A stretch of 64,000 nucleotides of DNA from Mycolicibacterium parafortuitum. Lineage in GTDB: Bacteria > Actinomycetota > Actinomycetes > Mycobacteriales > Mycobacteriaceae. The notes beneath the pieces are model-generated. The model was not told where the DNA came from. It saw only the letters and a list, made by a program, of their open reading frames with translations, and did not search any database. Location: NCBI RefSeq assembly GCF_002086815.1, contig NZ_MVID01000026.1:1-64000 (forward strand), written 5' to 3'. A program made the position numbers and the translations under genes. Positions within the stretch are counted from its first letter, which is position 1. Each line of letters begins with the position of its first letter. Shown piece by piece: positions 42,080-50,745 of this stretch.

Positions 42080-43081
42080 GTGTCGAAACGACCCGTCGAC
42101 CCGGTGCGCTGGCACGCACCGCCCGTCGACCCGCTCCCTGAATTCAGCGCAGCCGCACTGACATTGGTGCCGATACCGGGCGGTGAACCCGAGGACGTCG
42201 TCGTCGACGCCGACGGCTACCTGTGGGCCGGGGCGCTCGACGGGTCGATCGTGCGGTTGCGTCCCGACGGCACCGCACCCGAGATCGTCGCCAACACCGG
42301 CGGCCGGCCGCTGGGCCTGGGCTTCGCCCGGGACGGCCGGCTGCTGGTGTGCGACAGCCCGCGCGGACTGCTGGCGCTGGACACCGCCACCGGCAGGTTC
42401 GAGACGCTGGTGGCCTCGATCGACGGGCGGCCGCTGCTGTTCTGCTCGAACGTCACCGAAACCGCCGACGGCACGGTGTATTTCACCGAGTCGACGAGCG
42501 CGTTCACCATCGACCAGTACCTCGGCGCGATCCTGGAGGCCCGCGGCCGCGGCGCGCTGCACCGGCTCGACACCGACGGCCGGGTCACCACCGTGCTGGA
42601 CGGGCTGTACTTCGCCAACGGGGTCACGCCCACCGTCGACGGGTCGGCGCTGGTGTTCGCCGAGACGCAGGGGCGCCGGCTGTCGAAGTACTGGCTGACC
42701 GGTCCCCGGGCCGGCACGGTGACGCCGCTCGCGGTGAACCTGCCCGCGATGCCCGACAACCTGTCCACCGGTGCGGACGGCCGGATCTGGTGTGCGATGG
42801 TCACCCCGGCCAACCCGCTCGCCGACCGGCTGGCGGCCGGACCGCCGGTGCTGCGCAAGGTGATCTGGCGGCTGCCCGCACGGCTGCAGCCCAAACCCGA
42901 GGCCGTCGTCTGGGCGGTCGCGTTCGACCCCGACAGCGGCGCGGCCGTCGCCGGCGTGCGGATGACGCATCCGGAGTTCAGCATGGCGACCGGGCTCGTC
43001 GAGGCCGGCGGCCGACTCTGGCTCGGCAGCATCGGAAGCCCGCACCTCGGGTCGGTAAATCTGGCCGCGACCGCGTTGTAG
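42080..43081 (+). CDS. SMP-30/gluconolactonase/strictosidine-synthase-like beta-propeller protein
   Basis: 333 residues. Six-bladed propeller features: PEDVVVDADGYLWAGALDGSIVRL, GLGFARDGRLLVCD, FCSNVTETADGTVYFTEST, GLYFANGVTPTVDGSALVFAET and MPDNLSTGADGRIWCAM. The metal-ligand-like Glu, Asn and Asp positions (EDV, SNV, NGV, DN) are recognisable. Possibly a lactonase or an esterase-like enzyme; no signal peptide is seen. GTG 42080 directly follows the aminotransferase stop with no gap, so both are translated from one mRNA. Confidence 0.88.
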   Translation: MSKRPVDPVRWHAPPVDPLPEFSAAALTLVPIPGGEPEDVVVDADGYLWAGALDGSIVRLRPDGTAPEIVANTGGRPLGLGFARDGRLLVCDSPRGLLALDTATGRFETLVASIDGRPLLFCSNVTETADGTVYFTESTSAFTIDQYLGAILEARGRGALHRLDTDGRVTTVLDGLYFANGVTPTVDGSALVFAETQGRRLSKYWLTGPRAGTVTPLAVNLPAMPDNLSTGADGRIWCAMVTPANPLADRLAAGPPVLRKVIWRLPARLQPKPEAVVWAVAFDPDSGAAVAGVRMTHPEFSMATGLVEAGGRLWLGSIGSPHLGSVNLAATAL

Positions 43082-43156
43082 GCCCGTTCGCCGAGATTGC
43101 GTCCGCGCAGCGGAATGTCGAGAGAAGCCCTGCTGGAATGCAATTTCGGCGAGTGG

Positions 43157-43226
43157 CCGGGGGTTAACCCCCGGAGCGATTTCTGCCATCCGGCGATCAA
43201 TTTCTGCCACGCGAAATCAATCTGCC
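43157..43226. promoter_or_regulatory. Candidate regulatory block: 18-bp perfect palindrome plus three TCTGCC direct repeats
   Basis: CCGGGGGTTAACCCCCGG at 43157-43174 is a perfect palindrome. It is followed by ATTTCTGCCA at 43179-43188 and again at 43200-43209 (21 bp apart), and a third AATCTGCC at 43219-43226. Two-turn spacing suggests a repeated operator. It lies 48 bp before the small secreted protein gene. The regulator is unknown. Confidence 0.45.
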
Positions 43227-43273
43227 GTGTGAAGGGTTTAACCCAGCAGGATCGCAACAGGGAAGAGCCGAAA

Positions 43274-43573
43274 ATGAAGAACATCACCATCGCCACCACC
43301 GCCGCCGCGGCTTTCGCCGCCGGACTGTTCGGACTCGCCGCACCCGCCGCCGCAGCCCCCACCGGCGGCGACGCCCAGGACACCATCGCCGCGCTGGAAG
43401 CCGAAGGCCACCGGGTCATCGTGCACCGGCTGTCGGATACGCCGCTGTCCCAGGCGACGGTCGTGGGTGTGAACCCCGGCGCCGACATCCGCTCGACGGT
43501 GCAGGACTACGCCAACAACCGCACGTATCAGAACACGGTCACGGGCAAGATCTACTACGTCAACGTCCGCTAA
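43274..43573 (+). CDS. Small secreted protein of unknown function
   Basis: 99 residues. A clear signal peptide (AAAAFAAGLFGLAAPAAAA) is probably cut at APAAAA-AP, leaving about 70 residues. The mature part reads DAQDTIAALEAEGHRVIVHRLSDTPLSQATVVGVNPGAD and ends KIYYVNVR. Small exported mycobacterial proteins with this DTIAxLxxxGYxVxVxR pattern are common and uncharacterised. GGAAGAG precedes the ATG at 43274. It is followed by a strong terminator. Confidence 0.88.
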   Translation: MKNITIATTAAAAFAAGLFGLAAPAAAAPTGGDAQDTIAALEAEGHRVIVHRLSDTPLSQATVVGVNPGADIRSTVQDYANNRTYQNTVTGKIYYVNVR

Positions 43574-43621
43574 GCGGTAACCCCGAAGACGTCCGCTTCC
43601 CCCGGCGGACCGTGTGGAACC

Positions 43622-43663
43622 CGAAGGGGCACCTCCTATCCCCCCGCTGGAGGTGCCCCTTCG
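43622..43663. terminator. Strong bidirectional hairpin terminator
   Basis: A perfect 15-bp inverted repeat, CGAAGGGGCACCTCC (43622-43636) and GGAGGTGCCCCTTCG (43649-43663), with a 12-nt C-rich loop. It lies between the convergent small secreted protein gene and the GAF-LuxR gene and would serve both strands. Confidence 0.85.
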
Positions 43664-43669
43664 CCATGT

Positions 43670-44506
43670 TCAGGGGATGAGACGCAGCCGGCGCGCCTTC
43701 GACACCGACTCGTAGCGGGTGTGGGTGCCCAGTTTGGTTGCCGCACTGCGCAGGTAGCTCTTGACGGTCTCGGTTTTGAGCGAAAGGCGCTGCGCGGCTT
43801 CGGTGTTGGTGCAGCCGAGTGCGACCTGGCCCAGTACGTCGAGTTCCCGCGGTGTCAGCACCGGGGTTTCGGCGTCGTCGGTGGCACCGATCAGGGTGTC
43901 GGCCAGCGCCCGCAGCCGGTCCTGCAGCTCCGGCGGGGCGGTGACCGCGAGCAACCTCAGCTCTGCGTGCACCTCCCGGATCTGCTCTGCGCCGACCTGC
44001 CCCGCGTTGACCTGATGGGCTTCGCGCAGCCGCAGCCGACGATCCACCTCGTCGCGGATGCGGAACTCCTCGCTGAGCCGGCGCGCCGATTCGACCACCA
44101 GATCGGCGGCGCGCCCACCGAACGGCGCGCCGGTGCGGTAGGCGCCGTAGAGCATCGCCCGGGCCCGGCCGTCGACGAGCACCGGCACCGCCAGCACCGA
44201 CTGGATGCCTTCCGAGAGCACCGGGCCGTCGTAGTCGTGGGTGATCGACGCGGCGTTGCGGTAGTCGGCGACCGCCAGTGGCCGGCCCGCGACCATGCTG
44301 GCGCCGCCGAGACCGGAGTTCGACCGCACCGCCAGCCCGCGCAATCCCCCGGTCCTCAGACCGTGGTACTCGCTGATCAGCAGCGTGTCCTCGTGCACCT
44401 CGCCGCCGAACAGCACCGGAACGCCGCCGAGGGCCGCCACCCGCCGCAGTTCCGCGCGTAACGCATCCCCGTCGCGGGGTCGCAGCAGCGGCGATACGGC
44501 GGACAT
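43670..44506 (-). CDS. LuxR-family regulator with GAF-like sensor domain
   Basis: 278 residues. The N-terminal half looks like a GAF domain (LRGLAVRSNSGLGGASMVAGRPLAVADY, then EGIQSVLAVPVLVDGRARAMLYGAYR), the IclR/GAF pattern for small-molecule sensing. The C-terminus is a LuxR helix-turn-helix: VLTPRELDVLGQVALGCTNTEAAQRLSLKTETVKSYLRSAATKLGTHTR. It is divergent from the acyl-CoA ligase at 44567 with about 60 bp between, and probably controls it, perhaps in response to an aromatic or acyl compound. Confidence 0.9.
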   Translation of the reverse strand: MSAVSPLLRPRDGDALRAELRRVAALGGVPVLFGGEVHEDTLLISEYHGLRTGGLRGLAVRSNSGLGGASMVAGRPLAVADYRNAASITHDYDGPVLSEGIQSVLAVPVLVDGRARAMLYGAYRTGAPFGGRAADLVVESARRLSEEFRIRDEVDRRLRLREAHQVNAGQVGAEQIREVHAELRLLAVTAPPELQDRLRALADTLIGATDDAETPVLTPRELDVLGQVALGCTNTEAAQRLSLKTETVKSYLRSAATKLGTHTRYESVSKARRLRLIP

Positions 44507-44566
44507 CGGGCGGTACCCACTTTCGGGGGTAGTGGACGGACGAGTGTGACCTAGATCCTATTAGGC
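44507..44566. promoter_or_regulatory. Short divergent promoter region between GAF-LuxR and acyl-CoA ligase genes
   Basis: Only 60 bp separate the two starts. It contains CCTAGATCCTATTAGG (16 bp with CCTA/TAGG ends) immediately before the ligase ATG. No Shine-Dalgarno is obvious for the ligase, which could be read from a leaderless transcript. The dyad is a candidate operator. Confidence 0.35.
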
Positions 44567-46261
44567 ATGGCGAGCAACACCGATCTCCTCGACACCCTCC
44601 GCAGCGCCCGCGACCACCTGGTCACCGTCATGGCCGACTACGACAAGGCCGTGGAGACCTTCGAGTGGCCGCGGGTCACCGGCCCGTTCAACTGGGCCAC
44701 CGACTGGTTCGACGCGATCGCCCGCGGCAACGACGGCGTCGCGCTGTGGATCGTCGAGGAGGACGGCCGCGAACTGAAGGTCACCTTCGACGAGATGGCC
44801 CGCCGCTCGGACCAGGTCGCGACCTGGCTGGGCGGCCTCGGCGTCGGCAAGGGCGACCGGGTCATCCTGATGCTCGGCAACCAGGTCGAGCTGTGGGAGT
44901 CGATGCTCGCGGTCGCCAAGCTGGGCGCGGTCATCATGCCGACGACCGGCGCGCTGGGCCCGGCGGATCTGGCCGACCGGATCCGCCGCGGCGGGGCCGG
45001 GTTCGTGATCGCCAACGCCACCGACGCGCCGAAGTTCGCCGAGGTGGACGGCGACTACGTCCGCATCGCCGTCGGCGCCCCGGTCGACGGCTGGCGTCCC
45101 TACAGCGACGCCGACGCCGCCGAGGCCCGCCCCCACGCTCCGCAGACCTGCACCGACGACCCGCTGCTGGTGTACTTCACCTCCGGCACCACCAGCAAGC
45201 CCAAGCTCGTCGAGCACTCCCAGATCAGTTATCCCGTCGGCCATCTGACGACGATGGCGTGGATCGGCGTGCGGCCCGGTGACGTGCACCTGGCGATCAG
45301 CGCTCCGGGGTGGGCCAAGCATGCCTGGAGCTGCTTCTTCACACCGTGGATCGCCGAGGCGACGATCTTCGTCTACAACTACGCGCGCTTCGACGCGGCC
45401 GCGCTGCTCGGGCAGCTGCGCCGGGCCGGGGTCAACACGTTCTGCGCGCCGCCGACGGTGTGGCGCATGCTGATCCAAGCCGACCTCGGGGAGCGGCCCG
45501 CCGGGCTGCGTGAAGTGCTCGGTGCGGGCGAACCGCTCAACCCCGAGGTGATCAGCGCGGTGGAACGTGCGTGGGGGCTGACCATCCGCGACGGTTTCGG
45601 CCAGACCGAGACAACGCTGCAGATCGGCAATACCCCGGGCCAGCCGGTCAAAGCCGGTTCGATGGGCCGCCCGATGCCCGGGGTGCCGGTGGTGCTGGTG
45701 GACCCGCTGACCGGTGAGCTCGCCGACGAGGGCGAGATCTGCCTCGATCTCAGTCGCAAACCGCTGAACCTGATGACCGGTTATCTCGGTGACGACGAAC
45801 GCAACGCGCAGGTGATGCACGGCGGCTACTACCACACCGGCGACGTCGCGAGCCGCGACGCCGACGGCTACATCACCTACATCGGCCGCACCGACGACGT
45901 GTTCAAATCCTCGGACTACAAGGTGTCGCCGTTCGAGCTGGAAAGCGTGCTGATCGAGCATCCCGCGGTGGTCGAGGCCGCGGTGGTCCCCCAGCCCGAC
46001 GACACCCGGCTGGCCGTTCCGAAGGCCTACGTCGCGCTGGCCGACGGCTGGTCGGCCGACCGGGACACCGCGAAAGCGATCCTGGAGTACGCCCGCGACC
46101 ACCTCGCCCCGTATCTGAAGGTGCGCCGTGTCGAATTCTTCGACCTGCCCAAGACCATTTCGGGCAAGATCCGTCGTGTCGAGCTCCGTGAGCGCGAGGA
46201 ATCCGCGCATCGGACCGGCCAGGGCATCGACACCGAATACCGCTACGAGGACCTGGTCTGA
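44567..46261 (+). CDS. AMP-dependent acyl-CoA synthetase (acetyl/medium-chain acyl-CoA ligase type)
   Basis: 564 residues. ATP loop: LLVYFTSGTTSKPKLVEHS. Adenylate motifs: GAGEPLNPEVI, DGFGQTETT, GGYYHTGDVASRDADGYITYIGR. The C-terminal catalytic Lys is in TISGKIRRVELRERE. The PGWAKHAWSCFFTPW segment is typical of acetyl-CoA synthetase-like and medium-chain ligases (MACS). Activates an organic acid to its CoA thioester. The stop lies 13 bp before a second ligase gene. Confidence 0.93.
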   Translation: MASNTDLLDTLRSARDHLVTVMADYDKAVETFEWPRVTGPFNWATDWFDAIARGNDGVALWIVEEDGRELKVTFDEMARRSDQVATWLGGLGVGKGDRVILMLGNQVELWESMLAVAKLGAVIMPTTGALGPADLADRIRRGGAGFVIANATDAPKFAEVDGDYVRIAVGAPVDGWRPYSDADAAEARPHAPQTCTDDPLLVYFTSGTTSKPKLVEHSQISYPVGHLTTMAWIGVRPGDVHLAISAPGWAKHAWSCFFTPWIAEATIFVYNYARFDAAALLGQLRRAGVNTFCAPPTVWRMLIQADLGERPAGLREVLGAGEPLNPEVISAVERAWGLTIRDGFGQTETTLQIGNTPGQPVKAGSMGRPMPGVPVVLVDPLTGELADEGEICLDLSRKPLNLMTGYLGDDERNAQVMHGGYYHTGDVASRDADGYITYIGRTDDVFKSSDYKVSPFELESVLIEHPAVVEAAVVPQPDDTRLAVPKAYVALADGWSADRDTAKAILEYARDHLAPYLKVRRVEFFDLPKTISGKIRRVELREREESAHRTGQGIDTEYRYEDLV

Positions 46262-46274
46262 GTAAGGAGACACC

Positions 46275-47888
46275 GTGACCGAGTCCTACGACGCAGGCCC
46301 GACCGACATCCCGATCCTCGAGGAGACGATCGGGGCGAACTTCGAGCGCATCGCGCGCACCCACCCCGACCTCGACGCGCTCGTCGACGTCGCCACCGGC
46401 AGACGCTGGACCTACGCCGAACTCGACGCCGAGATCGACGCGGTGGCCAAGGGTTTGATCGCCCTCGGGGTCGACCGCGGCGACCGGGTCGGCATCTGGT
46501 CACCGAACTGCCCCGAATGGGCGCTCGCGCAGTACGCGACGGCGAAGATCGGGGCGATCCTGGTCAACATCAACCCGGCCTACCGCACCCACGAACTGCG
46601 CTACGTGCTGGAGCAGTCCGGCGTCTCGACGCTGATCTCGGCGACGCAGTTCAAAACCTCCGACTACGTCGCGATGGTCGACGAGGTCCGCCCTGACGTC
46701 GACACCTTGGCGACGGTGTTGTTCATCGGCACCGAGGACTGGGACACGCTGCGCGCGCGGGGATCCGACGTCGACGACGCCGAGTTGCGGCGCCGCGGTG
46801 CCGCGCTGTCCAACGACGACCCGATCAACATCCAGTACACCTCCGGCACAACGGGATTCCCCAAGGGCGCGACGCTGTCGCACCGCAACATCCTCAACAA
46901 CGGGTTCTTCGTCACCGAACAGATCCGCCTGCGGGCCGGGGACAAGCTGTGCATCCCGGTGCCGTTCTACCACTGCTTCGGCATGGTGATGGGCAACCTC
47001 GGGTGCACGACGCACGGCGCGACGATCGTGATCCCGGCACCGGCCTTCGACGCCGGACTGACCCTGGACGCGATCGAGAAGGAAAGGTGCGCGGGGGTTT
47101 ACGGCGTGCCGACGATGTTCATCGCGATGCAGAACCATCCCGATTTCGCCGATCGGGATCTGTCGTCGCTGCGCACCGGCATCATGGCCGGCGCGGTGTG
47201 CCCGGTCGAGGTGATGAAACGCTGCGTCGAGGACATGAACATGGCGGAGGTGTCGATCGCCTACGGGATGACCGAGACGTCCCCGGTGTCATGCCAGACG
47301 CTGTTCGACGACGACCTCGAACGCCGCACCTCCTCGATCGGGCGGGTACATCCGCACGTCGAGATCAAGATCGTCGACCCGGAGACCGGGGACGTCGTCG
47401 AGCGCGGCACCCCCGGGGAGTTCTGCACCCGGGGCTATTCGGTGATGCTGGGTTACTGGCGCGACGAGGAGAAGACCGCCGAGGCCGTCGACGCGGACGG
47501 GTGGATGCACACCGGAGATCTGGCGGTGATGCGCTCGGACGGTTACTGCAACATCGTCGGCCGGATCAAGGATCTGGTGATCCGCGGCGGCGAGAACATC
47601 TACCCCCGCGAGATCGAGGAGTTCCTGTACACCCATCCCGACATCGAGGACGCCCAGGTGGTCGGCGTGCCCGATGAGAGGTACGGCGAAGAGCTGTGCG
47701 CGTGGTTACGGATGCGGCCGGGTCGGCGCCCGCTGGATGCGGCCGCGGTGCGCGAGTTCGCGACCGGCAAGCTCGCGCACTACAAGATCCCGCGCTACGT
47801 GCACATCGTCGACGAATTCCCGATGACGGTGACCGGCAAGATCCGCAAGGTCGAGATGCGCGAGGAGAGCGCCCGGCTGTTCGGGTGA
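46275..47888 (+). CDS. AMP-dependent fatty-acyl-CoA ligase (FadD35-like)
   Basis: 537 residues. ATP loop: INIQYTSGTTGFPKGATLSHRN. Adenylate motifs: YGMTETSPV and GWMHTGDLAVMRSDGYCNIVGRIKDLVIRGGENIYPREIEE. C-terminal Lys: TVTGKIRKVEMRE. The overall pattern matches the bacterial long/medium-chain ligases (FadD35 or malonate/AMP-binding type). GTG 46275 follows AAGGAGACACC. With the ligase before it, it forms an operon of two ligases from different subfamilies, suggesting two acids or chain-length ranges. Confidence 0.93.
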   Translation: MTESYDAGPTDIPILEETIGANFERIARTHPDLDALVDVATGRRWTYAELDAEIDAVAKGLIALGVDRGDRVGIWSPNCPEWALAQYATAKIGAILVNINPAYRTHELRYVLEQSGVSTLISATQFKTSDYVAMVDEVRPDVDTLATVLFIGTEDWDTLRARGSDVDDAELRRRGAALSNDDPINIQYTSGTTGFPKGATLSHRNILNNGFFVTEQIRLRAGDKLCIPVPFYHCFGMVMGNLGCTTHGATIVIPAPAFDAGLTLDAIEKERCAGVYGVPTMFIAMQNHPDFADRDLSSLRTGIMAGAVCPVEVMKRCVEDMNMAEVSIAYGMTETSPVSCQTLFDDDLERRTSSIGRVHPHVEIKIVDPETGDVVERGTPGEFCTRGYSVMLGYWRDEEKTAEAVDADGWMHTGDLAVMRSDGYCNIVGRIKDLVIRGGENIYPREIEEFLYTHPDIEDAQVVGVPDERYGEELCAWLRMRPGRRPLDAAAVREFATGKLAHYKIPRYVHIVDEFPMTVTGKIRKVEMREESARLFG

Positions 47889-47900
47889 GGACACACAAGA

Positions 47901-47928
47901 GGGGCGCCCCCACCACCAGGAGCGCCCC
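47901..47928. terminator. GC-rich hairpin terminator after the acyl-CoA ligase operon
   Basis: GGGGCGC (47901-47907) pairs with GCGCCCC (47922-47928) with extra inner CC/GG pairing. It lies 13 bp after the ligase stop and before the convergent small gene. Confidence 0.65.
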
Positions 47929-47941
47929 CCGTGCCGCGCGG

Positions 47942-48097
47942 CTACACCACCTGAAGAGGCGGCGTCATCACGCGGGATTGGTAGGACGGGTGCCGGCGCA
48001 TGGCTTCTTCGAACTCTCGCGAACGGCGGTCCGGCGCATGGAAGGCCGGATGGGTGTCGAGTCGAATAACAACGGCGCCTGTATTCGTCGTCATCAT
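47942..48097 (-). CDS. Small protein of 51 residues, unknown function
   Basis: An open frame starts at tandem ATGs at 48097/48094, preceded by GAGAGGGG at good spacing, and ends at TAG (47942-47944). The product begins MMTTNTGAVVIRLDTHPAF, continues with HAPDRRSREFEEAMRRHPSY, and ends SRVMTPPLQVV. Codon choice is biased like neighbouring genes, and the interval between the ligase terminator and the metallophosphoesterase is otherwise empty. No domain, signal peptide or membrane segment is seen; it is basic and probably helical in the middle. An ATG at 48112 would add five residues. Confidence 0.6.
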   Translation of the reverse strand: MMTTNTGAVVIRLDTHPAFHAPDRRSREFEEAMRRHPSYQSRVMTPPLQVV

Positions 48098-48209
48098 CAA
48101 CGCCCCTCTCATGAACCGAATGTGTTCTTCAAGAGTCCTGCCCGCGCCTGAGCGTGGAGCTCAGCGCAGTCCGTGAAGTTGCTGAGAAAATGCCCACCCG
48201 GAAGCGCGG

Positions 48210-49400
48210 CTAAACGTCGATCGCCGGTTTCAGCGACAACACACTGATATCGGGCGGCGCACCGATCCGCAGCGGCGGACCCCAGAACCCCGCGCCGCGC
48301 GTGACGTACAGCTGGGTGTCCCTGACCTGCGACAATCCCCCGAGCGACGGTTGTGCGAGCTCGACGAGGTAGTGGAACGGCCACATCTGGCCGCCGTGGG
48401 TGTGACCCGACAACTGCAGATCCACCCCGCGGTCGGCGGCGTCGGCGACCTGGATCGGCTGATGGGCGAGCAGGACGGTCGCGCTGGTGGGGTCCACCCC
48501 GGCGAGTGCGGCGTCGAAGTCGGGTGGATCCGAGCGCGACGCACCCGCGACGTCGTTGACGCCGGCCAGATCGAACGCGGCGCCGCCGCGGGAGATCCGG
48601 GTGTTCTCGTTGCGCAGCACGTTCAGCCCGAAGCGGTCCAGTTCACGCAGCCACTCCGCGGTGTCGCCGACGAAGTACTCGTGGTTGCCGGTGACGAAGA
48701 AGGAGCCCTCGCGCGACACCAGGTCCTTCAGCGGTTCGGCGGCCGAGCCGAGTTCCTCGACGGTGCCGTCGACCAGATCCCCGACCACGGCGACGAGGTC
48801 GGGCTCGGTTTCGTTGATCATCCGCACGATCCGCTCGGTGTGCGCGCGGCCGAGCAGCGGTCCGAGGTGGATGTCGGACACCACCGCGATACGGAACCCG
48901 TCGAACGCCGGGTGAAGTCGCGGCATCCGCACCGGAACCCGCAGCACGTCCGGTGCGCCCAGCGCCCGCGCGGCCCCGAAGCCGGTCAACCCGACGGCGG
49001 CCGCGCCGGCTGTCACCGCCGCGGTGCGCGCCAGGAACAACCGGCGGTCCGGCGCGGGTGGGTCCACCGGCGGCTCGTCCGCCGGCGGTCCATCTACCGG
49101 CGGCTCGTCGGCCGGTATCCGCCTGCGCAGTATCAGCCGCACCGGTTCGAGCACGAGCAGCGCCAGGACCAGGTAGAACAGCAGGCCGAACCACAGGTAG
49201 CCGGGCCACGCCACCCAGCGCGATGCGGTGACGTCGGCGACGCGTGGCACCACCAGCGCCGCGATCAGCAGGAGCAACAGCGCGACGAGCAGACCCGATG
49301 CCAGCAGGCGGGCCCGGCCCCGGGTGGTGTCCTTGACGGTCCGCTTCCAGACGTACAGATGCATCAGCGCGAGGATCGAACCGAGAACAAGGAAGAACAT
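48210..49400 (-). CDS. Membrane-anchored metallophosphoesterase
   Basis: 396 residues. The N-terminal part has about three hydrophobic helices, then a Pro/Asp linker (DEPPVDGPPADEPP) and a Tat-like segment RRLFLARTAAVTAGAAAVG. Calcineurin-like metal motifs follow: AVVSDIHLGP, AVVGDLVDG, VTGNHEY and LSGHTHGGQMWP. The layout is that of YkuE/YaeI-type phosphodiesterases. The ATG at 49400 is preferred with AGGA upstream; a longer frame to 49478 adds residues of poor quality. The catalytic domain probably faces outside the membrane. Substrate unknown (lipid or nucleotide phosphate). Confidence 0.9.
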   Translation of the reverse strand: MFFLVLGSILALMHLYVWKRTVKDTTRGRARLLASGLLVALLLLLIAALVVPRVADVTASRWVAWPGYLWFGLLFYLVLALLVLEPVRLILRRRIPADEPPVDGPPADEPPVDPPAPDRRLFLARTAAVTAGAAAVGLTGFGAARALGAPDVLRVPVRMPRLHPAFDGFRIAVVSDIHLGPLLGRAHTERIVRMINETEPDLVAVVGDLVDGTVEELGSAAEPLKDLVSREGSFFVTGNHEYFVGDTAEWLRELDRFGLNVLRNENTRISRGGAAFDLAGVNDVAGASRSDPPDFDAALAGVDPTSATVLLAHQPIQVADAADRGVDLQLSGHTHGGQMWPFHYLVELAQPSLGGLSQVRDTQLYVTRGAGFWGPPLRIGAPPDISVLSLKPAIDV

Positions 49401-49527
49401 TCCAGTCCTAACGCCGGGAGGGACCCAGCCTAGCCAGTCCAGCCGAGTCACAGCTGAAACTCTGACCCCAGCTGTCACCGCGTGGCTCCCCGCCCCGACC
49501 CGTTCGATCGCTTAATCTGCGCAGATC

Positions 49528-50745
49528 ATGGCGACCATACGCACAGCCCTTCTGCGCGCATCTGCGCTGGTCACATCGTCGATGCTGGTTCTGGCCCCGG
49601 TCGCGGCCGCCCAGCCCGACCCCGCCGTGGCCCCCTGCCCGTACCGGGTCACGACGCCACCCGCGGTCGACGCGTCAGAGGTGCCGAAGCCGGGTGACCC
49701 GACGCCCGGACCGCTGCCCGTGCCCGCCAAGCCGATGGGCGGCGACGCGTTGTCCGGCTGCGGCGTCATCACCGCGCCCGGCGCCCCGCCGGTCCCCGGG
49801 GACGTCTCGGCGGAGGCCTGGCTGGTCGCCGACCTCGACACCGGCGACGTGATCGCCGCCCGCGATCCGCACGGCAGGCACCGGCCCGCGAGCATCATCA
49901 AGGTCCTGACCGCGATGCAGGCGATCCGCGACCTGCCGCTGATGAAGACCGTGCCCGGCACCCCCGAGGACGCGGCGCAGGAGGGCACCAAGGTCGGTGT
50001 CGGCGAGGGCGGCGTCTACACCGTCAACGACCTGCTGCACGGTCTGATGATGTACTCGGGCAACGACGCGGCCCACGCGCTGGCGATGCAGATGGGCGGC
50101 ATGGACACCGCCCTGAACAAGATCAACTCACTGGCCGGCAAGCTCGGCGCACGCGACACCCGCGTCGCCACCCCGTCGGGTCTCGACGGCCCGGGAATGA
50201 GCACATCGGCCTACGACATCGGGCTGTTCTACCGCTACGCGTGGCAGAACCCGGTGTTCGCCGACATCGTCGCGACCCGATCGACGCAGTTCCCCGGCCG
50301 CGACGGCGCCGGATACCCGATCGAGAACGACAACAAGCTGCTGGCCAACTATCCGGGCGCGCTCGGCGGCAAGACGGGCTTCACCGACGACGCCGGGCAG
50401 ACGTTCGTCGGCGCGGCCGAGCGCGACGGCAGGCGTCTGGTCGCGGTGCTGCTGCGCGGTACGCGGCAGCCGATCGCGCCATGGGAGCAGGCCGCGCGAC
50501 TGCTCGACTACGGGTTCACCACCGCGCCGGGCACCAAGGTCGGCTCTCTGGTGGAACCGGATCCGTCGCTCGGGGGCACCGTCGAGGACCCCGCGGCCGC
50601 GACCCTGTCGAAGAACAATGCGAGCGCGGTGCTGCCCGACGTCGACGCGATGCCGGTACGGGTCGGGGTCGGGGTGATCGGCGCCGTCATCGTGTTCAGC
50701 CTGATCATGGGCGCCCGGGCACTGAACCGCAGGCCGGTGCGTTAG
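49528..50745 (+). CDS. dacB: D-alanyl-D-alanine carboxypeptidase (DacB1-type penicillin-binding protein)
   Basis: 405 residues. A signal peptide (LLRASALVTSSMLVLAPVAAA) is followed by a Pro-rich linker. The SxxK motif is in RPASIIKVLTA, SxN in MMYSGNDAAHAL, and KTG in GALGGKTGFTDD, the class C low-molecular-weight PBP pattern. A C-terminal membrane helix (VGVGVIGAVIVFSLIMGARAL) anchors it. It trims the terminal D-Ala of peptidoglycan stem peptides. Matches Rv3330 by order. The stop overlaps the stop of the convergent YihY gene by four bases. Confidence 0.94.
   Translation: MATIRTALLRASALVTSSMLVLAPVAAAQPDPAVAPCPYRVTTPPAVDASEVPKPGDPTPGPLPVPAKPMGGDALSGCGVITAPGAPPVPGDVSAEAWLVADLDTGDVIAARDPHGRHRPASIIKVLTAMQAIRDLPLMKTVPGTPEDAAQEGTKVGVGEGGVYTVNDLLHGLMMYSGNDAAHALAMQMGGMDTALNKINSLAGKLGARDTRVATPSGLDGPGMSTSAYDIGLFYRYAWQNPVFADIVATRSTQFPGRDGAGYPIENDNKLLANYPGALGGKTGFTDDAGQTFVGAAERDGRRLVAVLLRGTRQPIAPWEQAARLLDYGFTTAPGTKVGSLVEPDPSLGGTVEDPAAATLSKNNASAVLPDVDAMPVRVGVGVIGAVIVFSLIMGARALNRRPVR

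Noticed and set aside
44561..46273. 570-codon minus-strand open frame opposite the acyl-CoA ligase
   Set aside because: Antisense to a gene with complete adenylate-forming motifs; no own ribosome site or motifs.
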